A stretch of 64,000 nucleotides of DNA, from the NCBI RefSeq assembly GCF_000614145.1, contig NZ_BAKK01000012.1, positions 1 through 64,000 on the forward strand, written 5' to 3'. Each line of letters starts with the position of its first letter. Position 1 is the stretch's first letter. Source of the stretch: Bacteroides faecichinchillae JCM 17102 (GTDB lineage: Bacteria > Bacteroidota > Bacteroidia > Bacteroidales > Bacteroidaceae). A model generated the notes under the pieces. That model was not told where the DNA came from. It ran no database searches and worked only from the letters and a program-made list of their open reading frames with translations. A program made the translations under genes and the position numbers. This document shows, piece after piece, positions 1-8,565 of this stretch.

Positions 1-9
1 TTAATCAGC

Positions 10-231
10 CTATGTATTTTTACGCTCTAGATTACGCATAAATTCCGTTAATTTTCGCTGAGCTAGTTCCTTGTCACCCTCCAAAAGTATCCAATCTAAA
101 AGCGATACCATGTTCTGATTCCTAAGAAACTCATCTCGCAATTCTTCCTTTTTATTTATCTCTGATAACATTTCTTGCTTCTCTTCAGAAGTAAGCTCAT
201 CCGTAAAATATTTAGTTAGATCAATTCCCAT
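10..231 (-). CDS. FecR-like anti-sigma factor, N-terminal part only
   Basis: A 73-residue reading frame just downstream of the ECF sigma gene, ending in TAG nine bases from the window edge. It is acidic and helical, starts MGIDLTKYFTDELTSEEKQE, and looks like the cytoplasmic sigma-binding part of Bacteroides FecR-type anti-sigma factors, which normally continue into a membrane helix and a periplasmic domain. The stop follows a run of five A residues on the coding strand (positions 17-21 on +). With one A fewer the frame reads on as KIHRLI to the window edge, the basic stretch expected before a membrane helix. It may therefore be the start of a full-length gene broken by an indel. The family call is inference from composition and position; the truncation cannot be settled inside this window. 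Confidence 0.5.
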   Translation of the reverse strand: MGIDLTKYFTDELTSEEKQEMLSEINKKEELRDEFLRNQNMVSLLDWILLEGDKELAQRKLTEFMRNLERKNT

Positions 232-308
232 TCTTTTGTTTCTCTTTTTATCAAAGAACGATTATCAAGGGAAATACCCCTAAAAATACCTGATAATTTT
301 CCAAAATC

Positions 309-833
309 TTATGCAGCAAGACATATACTCAATTTTCCTCTTAACTTTTTCAGTGCAATACTCATTTGACATTCAACCGTATTCACCGATATACCAAGAC
401 GCTCGGAGATTTCCCTATATTTTAGGCCTTCCATACGACTTAACATAAATATATCACGACATCGTTTTGGCAAACTATTTATTGCCTTACGAATCAAGAC
501 TTCCGTCTCATTCCCTTCAGAGATATTACATATATCAAAACGATCTAAAGATTGCAATTTCAAGCTTAGTTCTATTTCAAAAGAAGACTGTATGTGTTCT
601 ACGTACTTCTGTTCAAAAGCTTTGTGCTTCAGATAATCTAAACATCTGTTTTTTACAAGTCGGAAAAGATAAGCACTCATGTTTTCAATAAGGTCTATTG
701 ACTCTCGTTTCTCCCACATGTCAGTAAAGACATCTTGAGTTATATTTTCAGCATCTTCTTCCAAGATCACATATTCTCTTGCAAAGCGAACCAGTTTAGA
801 ATAATAAGTAATATACAATTCTGAAAATTCCAT
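309..833 (-). CDS. ECF-type RNA polymerase sigma factor
   Basis: A 174-residue sigma-70 family protein of ECF length. Region 2 covers about residues 1-80, with the helix around LEEDAENITQDVFTDMWEKR and core-binding residues near YLFRLVKNRCLDYLKHK. Region 4 covers about residues 115-170 and has a clear helix-turn-helix (MEGLKYREISERLGISVNTV) for -35 recognition. There is no region 1 or 3. In Bacteroides such factors are usually held by a FecR-type anti-sigma factor encoded next to them and answer to a TonB-dependent receptor signal, which fits the FecR-like frame 77 bases downstream. The cognate target genes are not visible; they may lie to the left of the window. The family is certain, the regulon unknown. 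Confidence 0.93.
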   Translation of the reverse strand: MEFSELYITYYSKLVRFAREYVILEEDAENITQDVFTDMWEKRESIDLIENMSAYLFRLVKNRCLDYLKHKAFEQKYVEHIQSSFEIELSLKLQSLDRFDICNISEGNETEVLIRKAINSLPKRCRDIFMLSRMEGLKYREISERLGISVNTVECQMSIALKKLRGKLSICLAA

Positions 834-883
834 ATTTGTTTTTCATTTAGATTAAGTACTCAATTATTAAAAATCTTATACTG

Positions 884-891
884 CAAATATA
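884..891 (-). promoter_or_regulatory. Bacteroides -7 box upstream of the ECF sigma gene
   Basis: On the minus strand this reads TATATTTG, matching the Bacteroides primary-sigma -7 consensus TAnnTTTG, about 50 bases before the sigma ATG. I see no convincing TTTG at the -33 position. Confidence 0.4.
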
Positions 892-1025
892 GAAATGGAA
901 AAAGTATATTTCTTATGTGTGGTAGGCTTTAAAGTAAACGATTACAAACTTACAATCAACATAATCATTTATAATTCAACAAATTACCCACATCGTTTTA
1001 AAACTATTTGGTAAATCAAATAGAA

Positions 1026-2630
1026 TTACTTTTGAGACAAAGAACCAAGTTTTTTGACCTCTTCTTCGAAATGATTCCCTTCAAGTATAGACATTCTCTT
1101 CACTTTACTTTTATAATTATATATCGTCTGAACAGAATAATGCAAAAAGACAGCAATCTGTCCAACATCTACAATTCCTAAACGCATCAAAGCAAATATA
1201 CGTAACTCAGTATTCAACCGTTCTTTTTCCGGCTGATATTGTTCTTCCGGTTTCAAAAGTGCATTGAACTCTTCTACAAAGTTCGGATATAACTTCAAAA
1301 ATGCCTTATCAAAATTAAGATATAACTCTTCAAGTTCTTTTTCAAAAGGACGGGATGATGCTTTATGTAATTCATCAATCTGTCCTGTTTTTATTTTCCG
1401 ATTAACATTCCTCCTGTATTCATCAAGCTTATTTATATAAACAGCACATTGATTCATAAAGTATCCAATATACTTTTCTTTAATCAGATTAGCCTCATCA
1501 AGGTTCTTATTCAAGGCTACCAATTCTTCATTCATTACCTTGAGATTCTTTCTAGCTCTTGAAACTGCTTTTGTCTGTTTATACGTAAAATATAGAGTAA
1601 TGGCAAGGGCTATCGCAAACAAACTGACCAACAATATATAAAAACGAAGATTCTGTTTCTGTTGCTCTAACCGATATAAATAAGTATTTTCTATAATAGG
1701 ATGAATACGGGCAATCACAGTGTTTTTAAAACGGGAATTATAAAAAATAGCATCATCCAACGCTACTTTTATATAATTATAAGCCCTATTTATATCCCCT
1801 TTATGGTAAAGCTTTACCGCCAAACTTAGTAATGCTTCATTCTCTTTTACAGCCAGTTTCGTATCTGTTATCGCTGCCAAAATCAAATATTTCTCTTCAA
1901 CATCAAGATTACCAGCCAATCGGTTAGCTCTCGAAAGTCCCATAGACATCATCGCATATCCATGAGTATCCGGTTTTTCTTTATTATATATTTTAGTTAA
2001 TATTGGAATAGCCTCTCTTACACGACCACTTTCCTGAAGTTTAATTGCTTTTTCCTTTAAATACTCATCTGATTTTTCCGATAGAATGCTCATTACTGTG
2101 TCACGATAGGCTTCTTTCTTCACTATATATTCACTTGAGAACCTTTCATCATCAGTATATTTAATCAGGTTTTCATAATATCGAATATTATTCCAGCAAT
2201 AAATAGCCTTCAAATAATTAGGCAAACTATGACACTGAATGGATTTATAAATATCATTAGCCTGAACAAATAGTCCGGACAAGGAATAAACAAATGCTAA
2301 TTGAAGTTTACTTTCCAACAAATGTTCTTTATCATTAAGACTTTTAGCTATTTCTATATTTTCCTGTATATATTGTTCAGCAGAATCACAAACAAAAGTT
2401 CCATATTGCTGAATAATCTCAGCATTCAAACGAAACAAATCCTCCAAAGTCTGTTGCTGCACTTTCTTCAATTTCAAGTCTTTTATGACATCTTTTTTCT
2501 TATCCGTATACACCTGACGTTCAGATATTACCCTGTCTAAAACAGTCAATAATGAATCATTCTCATTACCTGCATAGAGACTGAAAAAGGATGTTGTTAA
2601 AAACATTACAAACCAAAGTGTGCGTTTCAT
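1026..2630 (-). CDS. DUF6377-type membrane transcriptional regulator
   Basis: A 534-residue protein with a signal peptide (residues 1-20, ending FFSLYA), a helical TPR-like periplasmic region to about residue 325, one membrane helix at about 330-350 (FYILLVSLFAIALAITLYFT), a coiled-coil segment at about 355-390, and a cytoplasmic C-terminus whose stretch at about 470-515 (VGQIAVFLHYSVQTIYNYKS) resembles a LuxR-like helix-turn-helix. This is the layout of the Bacteroides DUF6377 regulators, which are thought to sense envelope signals and bind DNA directly. It precedes the ECF sigma gene on the same strand with a 190-base gap, so co-transcription is possible but unproven. No target is visible. 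Family call from architecture; function inferred. Confidence 0.75.
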   Translation of the reverse strand: MKRTLWFVMFLTTSFFSLYAGNENDSLLTVLDRVISERQVYTDKKKDVIKDLKLKKVQQQTLEDLFRLNAEIIQQYGTFVCDSAEQYIQENIEIAKSLNDKEHLLESKLQLAFVYSLSGLFVQANDIYKSIQCHSLPNYLKAIYCWNNIRYYENLIKYTDDERFSSEYIVKKEAYRDTVMSILSEKSDEYLKEKAIKLQESGRVREAIPILTKIYNKEKPDTHGYAMMSMGLSRANRLAGNLDVEEKYLILAAITDTKLAVKENEALLSLAVKLYHKGDINRAYNYIKVALDDAIFYNSRFKNTVIARIHPIIENTYLYRLEQQKQNLRFYILLVSLFAIALAITLYFTYKQTKAVSRARKNLKVMNEELVALNKNLDEANLIKEKYIGYFMNQCAVYINKLDEYRRNVNRKIKTGQIDELHKASSRPFEKELEELYLNFDKAFLKLYPNFVEEFNALLKPEEQYQPEKERLNTELRIFALMRLGIVDVGQIAVFLHYSVQTIYNYKSKVKRMSILEGNHFEEEVKKLGSLSQK

Positions 2631-2837
2631 ATCTTAATAATCTTAATCTTGCAAAAAATATATTTTTTTACGTGTATTCCATCAAAAACTGCATAAATCA
2701 TTACTTTTATTACATTTTTTAACCATACATAAAAATATCATAGTACAATAAAAATAGATGTTTGTAATAACTTTCATATGGAAGAAAGGAGATTTCATCA
2801 CAAGCCACGTTAAAAAAAGCTTTTTTGTAATATTGAG

Positions 2838-2871
2838 TTTGCAAAAAGTATGAATATTAATTCTATATTTG
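2838..2871 (+). promoter_or_regulatory. Bacteroides-type promoter before the small secreted protein and nuo region
   Basis: TTTG at 2838-2841 and TATATTTG at 2864-2871 are separated by 22 bases, close to the Bacteroides consensus TTTG-N19-21-TAnnTTTG. The ATG of the next gene is 20 bases downstream. It could also drive the nuo genes, since no terminator is seen before nuoA. Confidence 0.6.
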
Positions 2872-2890
2872 CGGTCATTAAAAGAGAAAG

Positions 2891-3268
2891 ATGAAACAAA
2901 GCTTAAAATATGGATTACTCTTGGCATTAGCTTTGCTAATTCACTCTGTCACTAATGAGACAGTGGAAAATATTTACAAAGCTTCCTACCCGACTTATAG
3001 TCAGGAACAATGCTATTTATCTCAAGAGTCACCAGGCCACAATACACTTGAAAGGCTTTATCATTTTTACTCTACTCAATCTTGCGATATGAGCCATGTG
3101 GATGTGGTGCATATTCCGGCAGATAAAAGCATGTTATTACCCATCGCATATCTCCGCGAACATAAAAAGAAAACAACTCCATCCTATTCTCATTTACCTC
3201 ACGTGCCAAATTATTTCTATGACCCTATAACACATTATATATATGGTCTGAGGAAAATAATTATTTAA
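2891..3268 (+). CDS. small secreted protein of unknown function
   Basis: A 125-residue protein I do not recognise. It begins with a hydrophobic signal-like stretch (residues 5-19, LKYGLLLALALLIHS) without a lipobox, so it is probably exported. The mature part is rich in His, Tyr and Ser, holds two Cys residues (in EQCYLSQES and TQSCDMSHV) that could pair, and ends in a basic tail. It has a good Bacteroides-type promoter of its own and lies 115 bases before nuoA on the same strand. The position suggests possible read-through into the respiratory operon, but nothing in the sequence links it functionally to complex I. The coding call rests on the promoter, signal peptide and codon use like its neighbours. 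Confidence 0.6.
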   Translation: MKQSLKYGLLLALALLIHSVTNETVENIYKASYPTYSQEQCYLSQESPGHNTLERLYHFYSTQSCDMSHVDVVHIPADKSMLLPIAYLREHKKKTTPSYSHLPHVPNYFYDPITHYIYGLRKIII

Positions 3269-3383
3269 CGAATAATTCAATACTTATTCGATTTATCGTT
3301 CGGTTTACTTCTTAATCCGGTGGGAACAAGAAGTTTATTACTTATCTTTTATATAATATTCAATCTAAACAGCTATTGAAATT

Positions 3384-3734
3384 ATGAATTTTACATTGTT
3401 AGTTGTTGTTTTACTGACGGCACTTGCTTTTGTTGGTGTAGTTATAGCTCTTTCACGAGCTATCTCGCCCCGTTCGTATAACATACAAAAGTTTGAAGCT
3501 TATGAGTGTGGTATACCAACACGTGGTAAATCATGGATGCAATTTCGTGTAGGCTACTATCTTTTTGCCATCCTGTTTCTAATGTTCGACGTTGAAACAG
3601 CCTTCTTGTTTCCATGGGCAGTGGTCATGCGAGATATGGGACCACAAGGACTTGTTAGTATCCTTTTCTTTTTTATTATTTTAGTTCTGGGACTTGCTTA
3701 TGCCTGGAGGAAAGGAGCTTTGGAATGGAAATAA
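3384..3734 (+). CDS. nuoA: NADH-quinone oxidoreductase subunit A
   Basis: A 116-residue inner-membrane protein with three membrane helices (about residues 3-25, 57-80 and 86-108). It carries the NuoA signature [20 protein letters not shown] followed by [15 protein letters not shown]. NuoA helps join the membrane arm of complex I to the peripheral arm near the quinone site. It is first in the operon nuoA-B-CD-H-I-J-K-L-M-N, and its end overlaps the start of nuoB by ten bases, so the two are translationally coupled. Length is normal for the family. Confidence 0.97.
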   Translation: MNFTLLVVVLLTALAFVGVVIALSRAISPRSYNIQKFEAYECGIPTRGKSWMQFRVGYYLFAILFLMFDVETAFLFPWAVVMRDMGPQGLVSILFFFIILVLGLAYAWRKGALEWK

Positions 3735-4327
3735 CTAAAAAGCCAAAAATAAAATCAATTCCTTATGAGGAGTTTATTGACAATGAATCATTGGAAAAAT
3801 TGGTTCAAGAACTCAATGCAGGAGGAACTAACGTTGCTCTCGGAGTTTTGGATGATTTTATCAACTGGGGACGCAGTAATTCACTGTGGCCACTTACATT
3901 TGCCACGAGTTGTTGTGGTATCGAATTTATGGCATTGGGTGCCGCTCGTTACGATATGGCCCGCTTCGGGTTTGAAGTAGCACGTGCCAGTCCACGACAG
4001 GCGGATATGATCATGGTTTGCGGAACGATCACCAATAAAATGGCTCCGGTACTGAAACGTTTGTACGATCAGATGCCTGATCCGAAATACGTGATTGCTG
4101 TAGGAGGCTGTGCCGTAAGTGGAGGACCTTTCAAGAAATCTTATCATGTAGTAAATGGGGTAGATAAAATTCTACCTGTAGACGTATTCATACCAGGATG
4201 TCCGCCACGTCCTGAAGCTTTCTATTATGGAATGATGCAGCTACAACGTAAAGTGAAGATAGAGAAATTCTTTGGCGGAACAAACAGAAAAGAAAAGAAA
4301 CCGGATTACTTAAAAAATGAAGAGTGA
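3725..4327 (+). CDS. nuoB: NADH-quinone oxidoreductase subunit B
   Basis: A 200-residue peripheral-arm subunit that holds iron-sulfur cluster N2, the last electron donor to quinone. The ligand cysteines are visible in [17 protein letters not shown], in [16 protein letters not shown] and in [13 protein letters not shown]. It overlaps nuoA by ten bases. The C-terminus is a basic tail ([14 protein letters not shown]). An 88-base AT-rich gap separates it from nuoCD; this gap holds an imperfect inverted repeat built on ATGAAGAATG and CATTCTTAATT, a common type of linker between genes in this window. Confidence 0.98.
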   Translation: MEITKKPKIKSIPYEEFIDNESLEKLVQELNAGGTNVALGVLDDFINWGRSNSLWPLTFATSCCGIEFMALGAARYDMARFGFEVARASPRQADMIMVCGTITNKMAPVLKRLYDQMPDPKYVIAVGGCAVSGGPFKKSYHVVNGVDKILPVDVFIPGCPPRPEAFYYGMMQLQRKVKIEKFFGGTNRKEKKPDYLKNEE

Positions 4328-4415
4328 GAAATGAAGAATGATGGATAAATTGCGATTTCTAAAATTGTATAGAGGTTCTTCATTCTTAATTCTACATTCT
4401 TAATTTAATAGATTT

Positions 4416-6008
4416 ATGCAAGAGATACAATTTATAAAACCAGCAGCACTACACGATGAAATGCTGCGCTTGCGGAAAGAAAAACAGATGGACTTCCTCG
4501 AAAGTCTTACCGGTATGGATTGGGGAATAGCAGACGAAAAAGACACACCTGAAACTCTTCGTGGTCTAGGAGTAGTCTATCATCTCGAATCGACTTCAAC
4601 CGGCGAACGGATTTCTATTAAAACAGCAACTCTAAACCGAGAAACGCCAGAAATTCCATCGGTCAGCGATATCTGGAAAATAGCTGATTTTTATGAGCGT
4701 GAAGTATTTGACTATTATGGAATTGTCTTCATCGGTCATCCTGATATGCGTCGTCTATATCTACGTAACGATTGGGTAGGTTATCCAATGCGTAAAGACA
4801 ATGACCCGGAAAAAGATAATCCACTCCGTATGGATAATGAAGAGACTTATGATACTACCCAGGAAATAAAGCTCAATCCGGATGGTAGTATCAAAAATAA
4901 AGAAACAGTATTGTTCGGAGATGAAGAATATGTCGTTAATATTGGGCCTCAGCACCCTGCGACTCATGGTGTGATGCGTTTCCGGGTTTCTTTGGAAGGT
5001 GAAATTATTCGCAAAATTGATGCAAACTGTGGTTACATCCACCGGGGCATTGAAAAGATGAATGAAAGTCTTACATATCCGCAAACACTGGCATTAACCG
5101 ATCGTCTGGATTATTTAGGAGCTCATCAAAATCGCCATGCGCTTTGTATGTGTATCGAGAAAGCAATGGGTATTGAAGTAAGTGAACGTGTACAATACAT
5201 CCGTACTATTATGGATGAGTTACAACGTATCGATTCTCATTTATTGTTCTACTCCTGTCTGGCTATGGACCTGGGAGCATTGACAGCCTTTTTCTATGGC
5301 TTCCGTGATCGTGAAAAGATTCTGGATATCTTCGAAGAGACTACAGGAGGACGACTCATTCAGAATTATAATACTATCGGTGGCGTACAAGCAGATATTC
5401 ATTCCAACTTTGTAAAGCGGGTAAAAGAATTTATTCCTTATTTAAGAGGAATCATCCATGAATACCATGATATTTTCACAGGAAATGTGATTGCACAAAG
5501 CCGTCTGAAAGGAGTTGGTGTATTGAGTCGTGAAGATGCCATTTCATTCGGCTGTACCGGAGGTACAGGTCGTGCTTCAGGATGGGCTTGCGATGTACGT
5601 AAACGAATCCCGTATGGAGTATATGATAAAGTAGATTTCAAAGAAATCATTTATACTGAAGGAGACTCATTTGCCCGTTACCTGGTACGTATGGATGAAA
5701 TCATGGAAAGTTTGAACATCATTGAACAACTGATTGATAATATTCCAGAAGGAGCTTATCAAGAAAAGATGAAACCTATTATTCGTGTTCCTGAAGGTAG
5801 CTATTATGCAGCTGTAGAAGGAAGTCGTGGAGAATTCGGTGTATTTCTTGAAAGTCATGGAGATAAGATGCCTTACCGTCTACATTACCGTTCCACCGGA
5901 TTACCACTAGTTGCAGCTATCGACACGATCTGTCGAGGAGCCAAGATCGCTGACCTCATTGCTATTGGAGGAACAATTGACTATGTAGTCCCGGATATTG
6001 ACAGATGA
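4416..6008 (+). CDS. nuoCD: NADH-quinone oxidoreductase, fused subunits C and D
   Basis: A 530-residue fusion. About residues 1-150 are NuoC-like (30-kDa subunit), with the motif [20 protein letters not shown]. About 165-530 are NuoD-like (49-kDa subunit), with [20 protein letters not shown], the quinone-site region around [14 protein letters not shown] and the C-terminal VVPDIDR. The two form the quinone-binding part of the peripheral arm beside NuoB. NuoCD fusions occur in several phyla and are usual in Bacteroidota. The NuoC part is shorter than in free-standing NuoC proteins. The end overlaps an upstream candidate start of nuoH by four bases (ATGA). Confidence 0.97.
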   Translation: MQEIQFIKPAALHDEMLRLRKEKQMDFLESLTGMDWGIADEKDTPETLRGLGVVYHLESTSTGERISIKTATLNRETPEIPSVSDIWKIADFYEREVFDYYGIVFIGHPDMRRLYLRNDWVGYPMRKDNDPEKDNPLRMDNEETYDTTQEIKLNPDGSIKNKETVLFGDEEYVVNIGPQHPATHGVMRFRVSLEGEIIRKIDANCGYIHRGIEKMNESLTYPQTLALTDRLDYLGAHQNRHALCMCIEKAMGIEVSERVQYIRTIMDELQRIDSHLLFYSCLAMDLGALTAFFYGFRDREKILDIFEETTGGRLIQNYNTIGGVQADIHSNFVKRVKEFIPYLRGIIHEYHDIFTGNVIAQSRLKGVGVLSREDAISFGCTGGTGRASGWACDVRKRIPYGVYDKVDFKEIIYTEGDSFARYLVRMDEIMESLNIIEQLIDNIPEGAYQEKMKPIIRVPEGSYYAAVEGSRGEFGVFLESHGDKMPYRLHYRSTGLPLVAAIDTICRGAKIADLIAIGGTIDYVVPDIDR

Positions 6009-6037
6009 TAATAAACAAAATTCTTAATGTAAGAAAT

Positions 6038-7114
6038 ATGTTCGACTTTAGTATAGTAACAAACTGGATACACGAGCTACTCACTTCCGTTATGCCGGAA
6101 GGATTGGCTGTTTTTATAGAATGCGTGGTCATCGGCGTATGTATCATTGTGATGTATGCCATCCTCGCTATTATATTGATTTACATGGAACGCAAAGTCT
6201 GCGGTTTCTTCCAATGTCGTCTCGGTCCGAACCGTGTCGGTAAATGGGGATCTATCCAAGTACTTTGTGACGTTCTGAAAATGCTAACCAAAGAAATCTT
6301 CACTCCGAAGGATGCCGATCGCTTCCTTTATAATCTTGCTCCATTCATGGTTATCATTGCCTCCTTCCTGACTTTCGCTTGTCTCCCTTTTAATAAAGGA
6401 GCAGAAATATTGAATTTTAATGTGGGAGTATTTTTCCTGTTGGCAGCCTCCAGTATTGGAGTAGTAGGTATTTTGCTAGCCGGCTGGGGTAGTAACAACA
6501 AGTTCTCTCTTATCGGAGCCATGCGAAGTGGTGCACAAATCATCAGCTATGAGCTTTCTGTTGGAATGAGTATCATGACAATGGTTGTATTAATGGGAAC
6601 CATGCAATTCTCCGAAATTGTAGAGAATCAAGCAGATGGTTGGTTCATATTTAAAGGACATATTCCTGCCATCATAGCTTTCATCATTTATCTCATTGCA
6701 GGAAATGCGGAATGTAATCGTGGACCGTTCGACCTTCCCGAAGCTGAAAGTGAATTGACGGCGGGATATCATACAGAATATTCCGGTATGCATTTCGGTT
6801 TCTTCTATCTTGCCGAGTATTTGAACCTCTTTATAGTTGCCGGTGTGGCAACCACTATTTTTCTTGGGGGATGGATGCCTTTACACATTGTCGGTTTAGA
6901 TGGATTTAATGCAATAATGGATTATATTCCCGGTTTTATCTGGTTCTTCGGTAAAGCATTCTTTGTTGTATTCCTTTTAATGTGGATCAAGTGGACCTTC
7001 CCACGTTTGCGTATCGACCAGATTTTGAATCTGGAATGGAAATATTTGGTTCCCATTTCTATGGTAAACCTATTATTAATGGCATGCTGTGTAGCCTTCG
7101 GCTTTCATTTCTAA
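6038..7114 (+). CDS. nuoH: NADH-quinone oxidoreductase subunit H
   Basis: A 358-residue membrane subunit with eight or nine helices that forms the base of the quinone channel between the two arms. Family motifs are present: [20 protein letters not shown] near residues 45-65, then [20 protein letters not shown] and the acidic loop [15 protein letters not shown] chose the ATG giving [10 protein letters not shown], because homologues start with a short N-terminus. An upstream ATG at 6005 overlaps the nuoCD stop and would add eleven residues, so coupling through that start is an alternative. A 56-base gap follows before nuoI. Confidence 0.96.
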   Translation: MFDFSIVTNWIHELLTSVMPEGLAVFIECVVIGVCIIVMYAILAIILIYMERKVCGFFQCRLGPNRVGKWGSIQVLCDVLKMLTKEIFTPKDADRFLYNLAPFMVIIASFLTFACLPFNKGAEILNFNVGVFFLLAASSIGVVGILLAGWGSNNKFSLIGAMRSGAQIISYELSVGMSIMTMVVLMGTMQFSEIVENQADGWFIFKGHIPAIIAFIIYLIAGNAECNRGPFDLPEAESELTAGYHTEYSGMHFGFFYLAEYLNLFIVAGVATTIFLGGWMPLHIVGLDGFNAIMDYIPGFIWFFGKAFFVVFLLMWIKWTFPRLRIDQILNLEWKYLVPISMVNLLLMACCVAFGFHF

Positions 7115-7170
7115 ATGACAAGATGTTATACAGAATCCCCATTCGGAATAATTAATGTAAAACGAGAATT

Positions 7171-7659
7171 ATGGAATATAAAGATCAAAAATATACGTAC
7201 TTAGGAGGTCTAATGCATGGCATTCATACCCTAGCGACGGGTATGAAGACCAGTATTAAAGTTTACTTCCGTAAAAAAGTAACCGAGCAATATCCCGAGA
7301 ACCGGAAAGAGCTGAAAATGTTCGACCGTTTTCGTGGTACACTGAACATGCCCCACAATGAAAACAACGAGCATCACTGTATTGCCTGCGGATTATGCCA
7401 ATCAGCATGTCCAAACGACACTATCAAGATAACAAGTGAAATGATAGAAACGGAAGATGGCAAAAAAAAGAAAATCCTGTCGAAATATGAATACGACTTG
7501 GGATCATGTATCTTTTGCCAACTGTGTGTCAATGCCTGTCCACACGACGCTATCACATTCGCCCAGAACTTCGAACACGCAGTGTTCGACCGGACAAAAC
7601 TTGTCCTGCAACTCAACCATAAAGGTAGTAAAGTTATAGAAAAGAAAAAAGAAGTTTAG
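7171..7659 (+). CDS. nuoI: NADH-quinone oxidoreductase subunit I (2x 4Fe-4S)
   Basis: A 162-residue ferredoxin-like subunit carrying two tetranuclear clusters (N6a, N6b) that pass electrons toward NuoB. Both binding motifs are intact: CIACGLCQSACPND at about residues 70-83 and CIFCQLCVNACPHD at about 113-126. The N-terminal amphipathic part (GIHTLATGMKTSIKVYFRKK) matches the usual membrane-contact helix. In a complex without NuoEFG, this subunit is the natural entry point for electrons from ferredoxin or flavodoxin; that is an inference. nuoJ begins two bases after the stop. Confidence 0.97.
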   Translation: MEYKDQKYTYLGGLMHGIHTLATGMKTSIKVYFRKKVTEQYPENRKELKMFDRFRGTLNMPHNENNEHHCIACGLCQSACPNDTIKITSEMIETEDGKKKKILSKYEYDLGSCIFCQLCVNACPHDAITFAQNFEHAVFDRTKLVLQLNHKGSKVIEKKKEV

Positions 7660-7661
7660 AT

Positions 7662-8174
7662 ATGGGATCAACACTTGAAATAGTAGTATTCTACTTTTTG
7701 GCAGTATTTATTATTGCAATGTCCATTATGACAGTGACCACCCAACGTATCGTACGCTCGGCTACCTACCTGCTTTTTACCCTCTTCGGAACAGCAGGAA
7801 TCTATTTTCTGCTAGGTTACACATTCCTGGGATCTGTTCAGATCATGGTTTACGCCGGTGGTATTGTCGTACTTTATGTATTCTCCATCTTATTAACCAG
7901 TGGAGAAGGTGATCGTGCAGAGAAAATCAAACGAAGCCGATTTCTGGCAGGACTCTTTACAATGATTGCCGGTGCAGCTATTATTTTGTTTATCACTCTG
8001 AAGCACAAATTCCTGCAAACGAATAATTTAGCTCCGCAAGAGATAAATATTCATGCCATCGGTAATGCTTTGCTAAGTAGTGACAAATATGGCTATATAT
8101 TACCTTTTGAGGCTATCAGTATTTTGTTGCTGGCTTGTATCATCGGAGGTATCATGATTGCACGTAAAAGATAA
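7662..8174 (+). CDS. nuoJ: NADH-quinone oxidoreductase subunit J
   Basis: A 170-residue membrane-arm subunit with five predicted helices. The family signature lies in helices 2-3: VRSATYLLFTLFGTAGIYFL followed by EFLGSV-like FLGSVQIMVYAGGIVVLYVF, which includes the pi-bulge helix important for coupling in complex I. It lies two bases after nuoI and runs close to the nuoK start, consistent with one transcript. Confidence 0.96.
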   Translation: MGSTLEIVVFYFLAVFIIAMSIMTVTTQRIVRSATYLLFTLFGTAGIYFLLGYTFLGSVQIMVYAGGIVVLYVFSILLTSGEGDRAEKIKRSRFLAGLFTMIAGAAIILFITLKHKFLQTNNLAPQEINIHAIGNALLSSDKYGYILPFEAISILLLACIIGGIMIARKR

Positions 8175-8208
8175 AACAAGTATTAACTATCAAATAGTAA
8201 ATTTGAAT

Positions 8209-8517
8209 ATGATACACATGGAATATTATCTGGTAGTATCAACTATCATGATGTTTGCAGGAATCTATGGATTCTTTACTCGCCGGAACACACTGGCTAT
8301 CCTGATTTCTGTCGAGTTAATGCTGAACGCAACAGATATCAATTTTGCTGTGTTCAATCGCTTTCTTTTTCCCGGTGGAACAGAAGGCTATTTCTTTGCA
8401 TTATTCTCCATTGCCATTTCAGCTGCAGAGACTGCTATCGCAATTGCAATCATGATTAATATTTACCGGAACCTGCGAAGCATCCAAGTACGCAACCTGG
8501 ATGACTTGAAATGGTAA
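8209..8517 (+). CDS. nuoK: NADH-quinone oxidoreductase subunit K
   Basis: A 102-residue membrane subunit with three helices. The two buried glutamates expected in helices 2 and 3 are seen in ILISVELMLNATDINFAVF and in SIAISAAETAIAIAIMINIY. I start it at the ATG giving MIHMEYYLVV. The open frame extends upstream into the end of nuoJ, but that would add 17 polar residues not found in the family. The gap to nuoL is 48 bases. Confidence 0.95.
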   Translation: MIHMEYYLVVSTIMMFAGIYGFFTRRNTLAILISVELMLNATDINFAVFNRFLFPGGTEGYFFALFSIAISAAETAIAIAIMINIYRNLRSIQVRNLDDLKW

Positions 8518-8565
8518 GGATGAACTCATTAACAATAATAATACTAAGTAATCAAAATAATTTGT

